A stretch of DNA of 19,333 nucleotides. Origin: Prevotellaceae bacterium UBA7028. Its GTDB lineage: Bacteria > Bacteroidota > Bacteroidia > Bacteroidales > Bacteroidaceae. Below, in pieces: positions 1 through 5,195 of this stretch. The stretch's first letter is position 1, and each line of letters begins with the position of its first letter. The stretch is taken from NCBI GenBank assembly GCA_002494215.1, contig DLBF01000087.1, forward strand, positions 1-19,333, written 5' to 3'. The translations under genes and the position numbers were made by a program. The notes below the pieces were generated by a model. That model saw only the letters and a list, made by a program, of their open reading frames with translations, had not been told where the DNA came from and searched no databases.

Positions 1-1
1 C

Positions 2-526
2 GCCGTAGGTGCTGCAGCTTACGTTACCCGTATCCGTGCCGTCATCCTGCGTGATACTGGTGCTGCGATCTCTCCCTTCAATGCCTTCATCTTGCTGCAG
101 GGTGTTGAGACACTGAGCCTGAGAGTAGAGCGCCACGTAGAGAACGCCCTTAAGGTTGTTGACTTCCTGAACAAGCACCCCAAGGTTGCTAAGGTAAACC
201 ACCCTGCCCTGCCCGGTCATCACGACCATGAGCTTTACAAGAGATACTTCCCCAACGGTGGCGGTAGCATCTTCACCTTCGAGATTAAGGGCGGTCAGGA
301 GGAAGCATGGAAGTTTATCGATGCTCTGCAAATCTTCTCTCTGCTAGCCAACGTAGCCGACGTGAAGAGTCTGGTGATACATCCTTACACCACCACTCAC
401 TCTCAGCTGAGCGAGCAGGAGCTGGCCGAGCAGCACATCACTCCCAGCACCGTACGCCTCAGCATCGGTACGGAGCACATCGATGACATCATTGAAGATT
501 TGAGTCAAGCTTTGGAGCAAATTTAA
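2..526 (+). CDS. metY: O-acetylhomoserine sulfhydrylase, C-terminal part (5' end outside window)
   Basis: This is the last ~174 residues of a PLP-dependent Cys/Met-metabolism enzyme that makes homocysteine from O-acetylhomoserine and sulfide in the cytoplasm. The reading frame is open from base 2 and ends at TAA 524-526; the start lies off the left edge. Family landmarks seen are RDTGAAISPFNAFILLQG followed by ETLSLR, the block KSLVIHPYTTTHSQLSEQE, and the C-terminal VRLSIGTEHIDDIIEDL. The family is normally about 425-430 residues, so roughly 40% is present. The PLP lysine would be upstream and cannot be checked. It is relevant to the rest of the window because it uses sulfide, as does the cysK product at the right edge. 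Cystathionine gamma-synthase is a related alternative but fits these motifs less well. Confidence 0.93.
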   Translation, partial: AVGAAAYVTRIRAVILRDTGAAISPFNAFILLQGVETLSLRVERHVENALKVVDFLNKHPKVAKVNHPALPGHHDHELYKRYFPNGGGSIFTFEIKGGQEEAWKFIDALQIFSLLANVADVKSLVIHPYTTTHSQLSEQELAEQHITPSTVRLSIGTEHIDDIIEDLSQALEQI

Positions 527-708
527 AGTTGAGAGTTTAGAGTTTAGAGTTTAGAGACAGTTGAAAGTTGATAGTCTTGAACTCAGCGCCTTTGGCGCCT
601 TGAACTGGCCGTAAGGCCGTTGAACTAGCCCGAAGGGCGCTTTGAACTGACTATAAACTCTAAACTATCGCAAAGCGCCACTGACTCTAAACTCTAAACT
701 GTAAACTC
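527..708. repeat. Heptamer repeats alternating with mini-hairpins
   Basis: The spacer after metY is built of 7-base units. AGTTGAG and three AGTTTAG copies run from 527 to 554, starting directly after the stop codon. TTGAACT occurs at 577, 600, 620 and 642, and between these copies sit short stems: GCGCC-TTT-GGCGC (586-598), GGCC-GTAA-GGCC (607-618) and GCCC-GAA-GGGC (628-638). TAAACTC/TAAACTA at 654-667 and TAAACTC/TAAACTG/TAAACTC at 688-708 are the complementary-looking counterpart of the first array. There is no gene here. The array could fold as an RNA and might end the metY transcript, but no stem followed by a U run is visible. Confidence 0.8.
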
Positions 709-710
709 TG

Positions 711-756
711 TAACGTAATCTGCCAAATCCCCAAAAAGATTTGGCAGATTACGTTA
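711..756. repeat. Perfect 19-bp inverted repeat overlapping the regulator promoter
   Basis: Bases 711-729 and 738-756 are exact reverse complements, separated by 8 bases of C and A. The right arm contains the TTTG (740-743) used here as the -33 element of the next promoter. No T run follows on either strand, so an intrinsic terminator is unlikely. An operator, or a hairpin just upstream of the transcript start, is more plausible. Confidence 0.8.
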
Positions 757-772
757 AAAAACGTATTTTTGC
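740..772 (+). promoter_or_regulatory. Bacteroidetes-type promoter of the LuxR-family gene
   Basis: TTTG at 740-743, a 20-base spacer, then TATTTTTGC at 764-772 match the known Bacteroidetes pattern TTTG-N19-21-TAnnTTTG. Transcription would begin near 779, about 20 bases before the ATG at 801. This also argues against a TTG start at 741, which would lie inside the promoter. Confidence 0.75.
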
Positions 773-800
773 AACCTCTACCATACCCAAACGCAACTGC

Positions 801-1445
801 ATGGAATACATCATATCCGATAATCAGGAACTTACACGCTATGCCCTGGAACACCTCATCAACGAAGACCAGGAGCATCAGTTGTTCTATGCTTGGAACA
901 GAGCCTCGCTGGTGAACCTGCTTGCCGAGCATCCAAATGCCATTGTACTGCTGGACTATACGCTCTTCGACTTCGCTGACGAAGAACAGCTACTCATCGT
1001 GGCCGAGCGCTTCTCCCAATCACAGTGGATACTTCTCAGTGAAGAGCTGACACCCCAGTTCATGCGCCGAGTAGCCTACTCCTCGCATCAGTTCAGCGTG
1101 CTGTTCAAGGACGGTCCCCTCAGCGAGGTCCGTGTAGCCCTGCAATCGGTAACCCAGCGTAATACCCGCTACCTCAGCCAGCGCACCCTGGAGGTTATCC
1201 TATCACAACAGCAGGAAGAAGAGAAGACCGCCAATGTTCTCACCCAAACCGAGACCGAAATTGTAAAGGCCATCGCTCAGGGCAAAACCACCAAGGAGAT
1301 AGCGGCCGAGCGCTTCCTCAGCACCCATACGGTTACCACCCACCGCAAGAATATCTTCCGCAAATTAGGTATCAACACCGCCCACGAGGCCACCAAGTTC
1401 GCCCTACGCGCCGGCCTCATCGACTCATCCGAGTTTTATATTTAA
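801..1445 (+). CDS. LuxR/NarL-family response regulator
   Basis: The 214-residue product is a transcription factor with an N-terminal receiver-like domain (about 1-115) and a C-terminal LuxR-type helix-turn-helix (about 146-208). In the receiver region D7, D52 (in VLLDYTLFD), S80 and K103 sit where the phosphorylation site residues of receivers sit, but the match is loose and the domain could be a degenerate receiver. The HTH shows the classic LTQTETEIVKAIAQGKTTKEIA start and THTVTTHRKNIFRKLGI recognition helix. ATG 801 was chosen because an in-frame TTG at 741 falls within the promoter. No sensor kinase is adjacent. The stop overlaps the stop of the convergent lipoprotein gene by 4 bases. 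Target genes are unknown; the inverted repeat in its own promoter suggests autoregulation as one possibility. Confidence 0.88.
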   Translation: MEYIISDNQELTRYALEHLINEDQEHQLFYAWNRASLVNLLAEHPNAIVLLDYTLFDFADEEQLLIVAERFSQSQWILLSEELTPQFMRRVAYSSHQFSVLFKDGPLSEVRVALQSVTQRNTRYLSQRTLEVILSQQQEEEKTANVLTQTETEIVKAIAQGKTTKEIAAERFLSTHTVTTHRKNIFRKLGINTAHEATKFALRAGLIDSSEFYI

Positions 1446-2338
1446 TCTCCGGCCCCGGGCCTTTCTGATTTATCCAAAGTCCAGCCCTTATCCTGATAGA
1501 AAATAAACTTCACCTTCTCTACCAGAATGCGCTGTCCCTCATAACGCCCGGAAACGATACGCCCAACGGGGGTAGCCTTGTCCACCTCGGCTATGATTTC
1601 TGCCTCGGCGGTGTAATCGCCAGTCTTCTGGATGTTACGAGCTTTCTCAATGCTCCAGGTGTAGGCCTGCAGTTTAACGGACTCGTACGCTTCCTTACCT
1701 TTCTCCCTTTCATATTCCGAAGCGTTGTCTGTGTCGGGCTGGAATTCATCATATTCGTCATGGGACTCTTCGTCTGTCACAGCGTCAGCTTCAGCCGCTG
1801 CGCTCTCCACTTGCGAGTCTGCAGAAGCCTTATCAGGGAATTCTTCTTCCTTCACGGCAAACTCCGGAAATTTACTCTTATCCACTTCAAAGTCAAGGCG
1901 TAGTTCCTTCTCGTCCTCGGACGGCTCTGCCTCCTTCTCTTCATACAACAGTTTCTTGCCCTTTTCGGTTAACGCCGTGGTAACGAAATAAACGGGCACA
2001 TCCTCGGTAGTCCAATAGTTCTCCTTATAGGTACCGCCCCAGTAACTCTGGCGCAAACGAGTCTTCTTCACGCGCTCCGGCTTCATAACCTTCTTCACAT
2101 TGTAGGTAATGATTTCATTGGCTGCCAGCTGACGGTATGTGTAACGCAAGTCATTGTCATTGCACTCAAAGTAGCCGATCTGCACATCGGCGTACGAGTC
2201 CAATTGATTCAGGCGTTTCACCTCCTTCTTAAAGAGCTTCTTAGCTGTGGATGCACTAAGAGTGTCAGGACTGTCACTGCATGAAACCAGGCACATTGCC
2301 GCCATTAGCATGACACTTAACAAGATACACTTTCTCAT
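1442..2338 (-). CDS. Hypothetical acidic lipoprotein
   Basis: The 298-residue product starts with a signal peptide ending in a lipobox (LVSC, Cys20), so it is probably anchored in the envelope. Residues ~20-135 form one segment with aromatic and basic residues. Residues ~135-217 are low-complexity and very acidic, rich in E, D, S and A, probably a flexible linker. The C-terminal ~80 residues form a second compact segment (SGRYEGQRILVEKVKFIFY and following). I do not recognise the family. It lies 51 bases downstream of the BspA-like gene on the same strand with no clear promoter between them, so the two are probably cotranscribed. It converges on the LuxR gene with overlapping stop codons. Confidence 0.8.
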   Translation of the reverse strand: MRKCILLSVMLMAAMCLVSCSDSPDTLSASTAKKLFKKEVKRLNQLDSYADVQIGYFECNDNDLRYTYRQLAANEIITYNVKKVMKPERVKKTRLRQSYWGGTYKENYWTTEDVPVYFVTTALTEKGKKLLYEEKEAEPSEDEKELRLDFEVDKSKFPEFAVKEEEFPDKASADSQVESAAAEADAVTDEESHDEYDEFQPDTDNASEYEREKGKEAYESVKLQAYTWSIEKARNIQKTGDYTAEAEIIAEVDKATPVGRIVSGRYEGQRILVEKVKFIFYQDKGWTLDKSERPGAGD

Positions 2339-2389
2339 AATGGTAAACTTTAGGGTTAGTACTTAATGTTATTTGTGATATGGAATGAT

Positions 2390-3499
2390 TTATTTAACAA
2401 GAACTTTTCGATTGCCTACAATCTGTATGCCATGCTCAGGACCAATAGAACGCTGGCCTGATACATTATAAATATTAAGTGAGGACTGCTTTCCCACCCC
2501 TACCTTCTGAATACCGTTTATAATATCTTCATCTATCTTCTGGATATTCTTGAACATTTTCCAGGTTGTGGCCTCCTTATAGATGTCAACGCAATCCTTC
2601 GGAACATAAAGCGTTCCATATTTATATGTCAGTTCTTCAAATGCTAACGCATCACACTGAGGCGGTGTTTCAGCCCAACAGACAATATCCTTTGTAACCT
2701 CTCCGTAATTAGTCATAAATGCGTACATAGCAATGCTGGTAACCCCGCTTCCTATTACCACCAGACTACGTTTATGACTGGTAGTTTTACGCTTAAATGC
2801 CGCATACCCGATAGTTTTTACCTGATCCGGTATTATAATTACAGGTAAAGGGGCATCCTCAAAAGCCTGGGAAGGAATATTTGTAATACCACTACCCAAA
2901 TCCAATTGAAGCAGATTCTGACATCCCGAAAATGCTTTTTCTGCCATTGTAAAGGGAACGTCTGGCAGAACCATATTATCGAAACCGCATTCTGCAAAGG
3001 CAGACGGCCCAATGTATTCCAGGGTAAGCGGGAATCTTATGTAGCGTAGATTATGACAATCCTTAAAGGCATATTCATGTATCCTTTTCAGCATACGGTT
3101 GGTAAAAACACTATCCAAATCGTAACAGGCATTAAATGCCGAATTGAAAATATCATACAGTTCATCCGGACAGTCAAAACGCCGTAGTTTTGTCTGGCGA
3201 AAACATGCCTCTTTAAGCCAGTTTACAGAATGTGACACCTTAATACTCTTCAGTTCATCAAATTCAAAGGCTTGCGGACCAATAGATTCCACCATATAAT
3301 TATACAAACCGTGTGACACATTATAGGGTACATTAACATGTTCTGCATTGGGATATGCATTCTGCTTCACTTCCACATGATATGGGATAAGGCTTTTAAC
3401 CTCAAATATAAGCCCTTCTTTTTCAAAAACAGTCCCAACCTGTGCATGTATTGCCCCGGCAAGTGTAAATACAGCCCAAAATATCCAGTTCGTTTTCAT
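2390..3499 (-). CDS. BspA-like leucine-rich-repeat surface protein
   Basis: The 369-residue product has a signal peptide (MKTNWIFWAVFTLAGAIHA) and then several BspA/Treponema-type leucine-rich repeats. Recurring pieces are IGPQAF, IHEYAFKDCHNLRYI, IGPSAFAEC, AEKAFSGCQNL, IPSQAFEDA and IGYAAF. A block near residues 280-325 (CDALAFEELTYKYGTLYVP and following) is the usual end of such domains. The last ~45 residues (IYNVSGQR, then GIQIVGNRKVLVK) look like the short C-terminal tail common on Prevotella exported proteins, possibly a type IX secretion signal. BspA-type proteins are known as surface adhesins, but the ligand here is unknown. It is probably the first gene of an operon with the acidic lipoprotein. 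Confidence 0.88.
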   Translation of the reverse strand: MKTNWIFWAVFTLAGAIHAQVGTVFEKEGLIFEVKSLIPYHVEVKQNAYPNAEHVNVPYNVSHGLYNYMVESIGPQAFEFDELKSIKVSHSVNWLKEACFRQTKLRRFDCPDELYDIFNSAFNACYDLDSVFTNRMLKRIHEYAFKDCHNLRYIRFPLTLEYIGPSAFAECGFDNMVLPDVPFTMAEKAFSGCQNLLQLDLGSGITNIPSQAFEDAPLPVIIIPDQVKTIGYAAFKRKTTSHKRSLVVIGSGVTSIAMYAFMTNYGEVTKDIVCWAETPPQCDALAFEELTYKYGTLYVPKDCVDIYKEATTWKMFKNIQKIDEDIINGIQKVGVGKQSSLNIYNVSGQRSIGPEHGIQIVGNRKVLVK

Positions 3500-3558
3500 G
3501 GTTGTTAACAGTTATGGCTCTTAAAATGACAGATTCCAATCATACTACATATAACGAT

Positions 3559-3591
3559 GCAAATATAAAAGATTAATTCTATTACGACAAA
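3559..3591 (-). promoter_or_regulatory. Promoter of the BspA-like gene
   Basis: Read on the minus strand, TTTG (complement of 3588-3591), a 20-base spacer and TATATTTGC (complement of 3559-3567) match the Bacteroidetes promoter consensus. The predicted transcript would start near 3552, about 50 bases before the ATG at 3499. Confidence 0.72.
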
Positions 3592-3771
3592 GATAATTCA
3601 AAAAAATATGCGGATAATACAATCGAGACTATCAGAAACAGCATAAAGGCCGTGAATATGATATTAGTATCCTTCATTTATCACTAAGTTAAAGAACGCC
3701 AGACACGTCAGGGCACAATACACCCTGCAGTCTGTCACGTGCAGACTCCGGAGGTGGCAAAAGTGGGGCTG

Positions 3772-3801
3772 CCCTCCCTTATGGGAGGGACGGGGAGGCT
3801 T
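3772..3801. repeat. GC-rich hairpin repeat, copy 1
   Basis: CCCTCCC (3772-3778), TTAT, GGGAGGG (3783-3789) and the tail ACGGGGAGGCTT form a 7-bp stem with a flank. Related copies, one in opposite orientation, occur at 16354-16385 inside tcdA and at 18746-18780 in the cysK leader. I take it as a small interspersed repeat. Confidence 0.7.
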
Positions 3802-3810
3802 AAAACCAAT

Positions 3811-3828
3811 ATACCATACATGTGGTAT
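3811..3828. promoter_or_regulatory. Palindromic operator upstream of the large operon
   Basis: ATACCATACATGTGGTAT has perfect 6-base arms, ATACCA and TGGTAT, around a 6-base centre. It ends 21 bases before the -33 element. An equivalent site with the same arms and centre length lies in the cysK promoter region (18653-18670), 20 bases before its -33 element. The position, centred some 65-70 bases before the start, resembles an upstream activator site of a dimeric regulator. The regulator is not identifiable here. Confidence 0.72.
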
Positions 3829-3849
3829 GCCAAATGACATGATGGGGGG

Positions 3850-3882
3850 ATTGTAGTATCTGTGGAACCGCCGTACCTTTGC
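3850..3882 (+). promoter_or_regulatory. Promoter of the OsmC/SusCD/OprC-like operon
   Basis: ATTG at 3850-3853, a 20-base spacer and TACCTTTGC at 3874-3882 match the Bacteroidetes consensus. The same element pair (ATTGTAG at -33, GCCGTACCTTTGCA at -7, identical spacing) recurs before cysK. Confidence 0.78.
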
Positions 3883-3903
3883 ACCAGAAAAAGTGAAGAG
3901 TGA

Positions 3904-3965
3904 AAGTTTCGATTAAGCGAGAGCAATGGAAAGCGCGCTTTCCGATTGCCGAGCGTGAGAAACTT
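3904..3965 (+). promoter_or_regulatory. Long imperfect hairpin in the operon leader
   Basis: The outer stem pairs AAGTTTC (3904-3910) with GAAACTT (3959-3965). The inner stem pairs GCAAT (3923-3927) with ATTGC (3945-3949) and ends in the perfect 16-base palindrome GGAAAGCGCGCTTTCC (3928-3943). It begins about 15 bases after the predicted transcript start, so it would cap the 5' end of the message. It could stabilise or regulate the RNA. No T run follows, so it is not a standard terminator. Confidence 0.5.
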
Positions 3966-3979
3966 CGCCCGACAGGGCA

Positions 3980-4000
3980 AGAATGAAGAATGAAGAATTA
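3980..4000 (+). repeat. Heptamer array in operon leader
   Basis: There are three 7-base units: AGAATGA, AGAATGA and AGAATTA. They belong to the same style of period-7 array seen in the other spacers. Confidence 0.6.
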
Positions 4001-4051
4001 GACTTTAGGCTCTATACTTTAGACAATGTTCAACAAATAAATAATAAGGTT

Positions 4052-4234
4052 ATGAAGACAATGAAACGAATGCGAATGCAGGGCTGTTGTTGCATGATAA
4101 TGATGATGACAGCACAGAACAAGAGAGTATATAATATAATAAGTATAGAACAAAACAAAAATAAACATTATGAAAAGAATAGCATTAGCCATCGCCGTTT
4201 TATTGAACATCCACACCGCCAATATTTGGGCTGA
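4052..4234 (+). CDS. Met/Cys-rich upstream ORF (putative leader peptide)
   Basis: A 60-codon ORF starts at ATG 4052 in the leader of the large operon and runs out of frame 65 bases into the next gene. Its first 19 residues hold eight Met (1, 4, 7, 9, 15, 17, 18, 19) and three consecutive Cys (12-14), after a basic start MKTMKRMRMQG. The 11 bases ATAAGGTTATG at its start are identical to those at the cysK start, which supports real translation; the downstream gene lacks this motif. The amino-acid content suggests a peptide whose translation senses Met/Cys supply or a thiol/metal signal and so affects the overlapping gene. It may instead be a short secreted peptide, since residues 10-21 are fairly hydrophobic. 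No terminator/antiterminator pair is evident, so translational coupling is more likely than classical attenuation. The role is inference. Confidence 0.5.
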   Translation: MKTMKRMRMQGCCCMIMMMTAQNKRVYNIISIEQNKNKHYEKNSISHRRFIEHPHRQYLG

Positions 4235-5069
4235 GAGTAATAACAATACCGCTTCGGACGCCAGCGTAAGCAGCGTAGCCAACGTGCATTATGTGAAAGC
4301 ACCCAGGTTTGCCCGCCCGCTGGTAGAGAAATGGATTACAGAGTACGCAAAGACTCAGCCCAACGTAGAATTTCAGATAGCCAAAGGTGGCCAGAATCAG
4401 GATGACATTGATTTGAATGTTGTATTCGACAACAACGACAAAGAAACAGAAAACGCAAACCATATCGTATATTTTGGCGAGTTCGCCGTCCTACCCATCA
4501 CTGCCAACGGCAGCGAGGCAGCAAAAGTTCTGGAGGGTAAGCATCTGAACTCGAAGAAAATAAAGCAGCTTTACTTCCTAAATGACGATTTGGACGAGGA
4601 GGTAAAGAAAATTAAACAATTCGAGAAACTTGTTATCTACAGCGGCAGCAATGCCACATCGGTTGCCAATTCGTTTGCACACAATTTCGGCGAAGAGAGC
4701 ACCAGCTTCCGCGGTAAGCGCATCTCAGGCGACGACCTGTTCCTGAACACAGCGCTGACAAAAGATCCTCTGGGCGTATCGTTCAATGCACTGCCCAATA
4801 TCTTCGACCTGAAGAGTCGTCATATCAAGGAAGACCTTACCATCATAGGTCTGGACGTTAAGAAGAGCCTGGAGGAAAGCTTCTCTGACAAGGGAACCCT
4901 GGACCAGATTATCGATGCCCTGGAGCAAGGCAAGGTACAGGAGGTGACTGTGCAGAAGATAGGCGTTCGCTATAAGAATGCCGACGAAGACGTGAACCGC
5001 TTCCTTAGCTGGGTAGTAACAAACGGTACCAAGTACAATCACCAGTACGGACTTCTGAATTTGAGATAG
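4170..5069 (+). CDS. PstS-like periplasmic substrate-binding protein
   Basis: The 299-residue product has a signal peptide (MKRIALAIAVLLNIHTANIWA, cleavage near 21) and no lipobox cysteine. The mature part resembles the PstS/PBP-like-2 fold in outline. A strand segment HIVYFGEFAVLPITANGS (~99-115) is followed by LNSKKIKQLYF, as in the 'L..... I..IF' segment of that family. YSGSNATSVANSF (157-169) lies where the anion-contacting SGS/T loop of PstS sits, and DPLGVSFNALPNIFDL (199-214) replaces the usual D..aIGY block. The match is weak and the true ligand may not be phosphate. No ABC permease or ATPase is nearby, so it may pass its ligand to, or work with, the SusCD pair. It is the first large gene of the operon. 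The 126-base gap to SusC carries heptamer repeats and no visible promoter. Confidence 0.65.
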   Translation: MKRIALAIAVLLNIHTANIWAESNNNTASDASVSSVANVHYVKAPRFARPLVEKWITEYAKTQPNVEFQIAKGGQNQDDIDLNVVFDNNDKETENANHIVYFGEFAVLPITANGSEAAKVLEGKHLNSKKIKQLYFLNDDLDEEVKKIKQFEKLVIYSGSNATSVANSFAHNFGEESTSFRGKRISGDDLFLNTALTKDPLGVSFNALPNIFDLKSRHIKEDLTIIGLDVKKSLEESFSDKGTLDQIIDALEQGKVQEVTVQKIGVRYKNADEDVNRFLSWVVTNGTKYNHQYGLLNLR

Positions 5070-5078
5070 TAGACAGAG

Positions 5079-5166
5079 GTTAGCGTTGAGCGGTTAACGG
5101 TTAGCGGTTAACGGTTAGCGAAGCCAATGGCTAGCGTCTAAAGCCTAGAGCCTAAAGCCCTAGAGC
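5079..5166 (+). repeat. Heptamer arrays between binding-protein and SusC genes
   Basis: The array GTTAGCG, TTGAGCG, GTTAACG, GTTAGCG, GTTAACG, GTTAGCG occupies 5079-5120, and CTAAAGC, CTAGAGC, CTAAAGC, CTAGAGC occupies 5138-5166 with one extra C before the last unit. Both have a strict period of 7. They lie inside what appears to be one transcript. Confidence 0.8.
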
Positions 5167-5195
5167 CTAATTAGAAAATAAATTACATATAACTT

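Larger units (their letters stand above)
3500..4051. other. Long intergenic region: BspA promoter, repeat copy, operator, promoter and 5' leader
   Basis: This 552-base stretch contains no convincing full-length gene. From left to right it holds the minus-strand promoter of the BspA-like gene, about 170 bases in which I see only a small hairpin (AGTCTG 3729-3734 with CAGACT 3742-3747), a GC-rich hairpin repeat (3772-3801), the palindrome and promoter of the large operon, a long imperfect hairpin (3904-3965), and a heptamer array (3980-4000). The leader from the predicted transcript start (~3888) to the first large gene is about 280 bases. Confidence 0.7.

Noticed and set aside
527..708. CRISPR array
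   Set aside because: Units are 7 bases with no conserved 25-40 base repeat, no spacers of even size and no cas gene.
711..756. Intrinsic terminator of metY
   Set aside because: The stem is perfect but is followed by A-rich DNA, not a T run, on the plus strand, and no T run follows on the minus strand.
741..800. TTG-initiated extension of the LuxR-family protein by 20 residues
   Set aside because: The stretch contains the -33 and -7 promoter elements and the right arm of the inverted repeat; ATG 801 gives a normal receiver N-terminus.
3772..3801. Insertion sequence end
   Set aside because: No transposase or target duplication; only a short hairpin repeat.
3735..3980. Minus-strand 81-residue ORF across the operon promoter
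   Set aside because: It covers the repeat, palindrome and promoter, has no recognisable domain and an odd composition.
4019..4463. Minus-strand ORFs opposite the leader and binding-protein gene
   Set aside because: Shadow frames of the leader ORF and the binding protein, with no start context.
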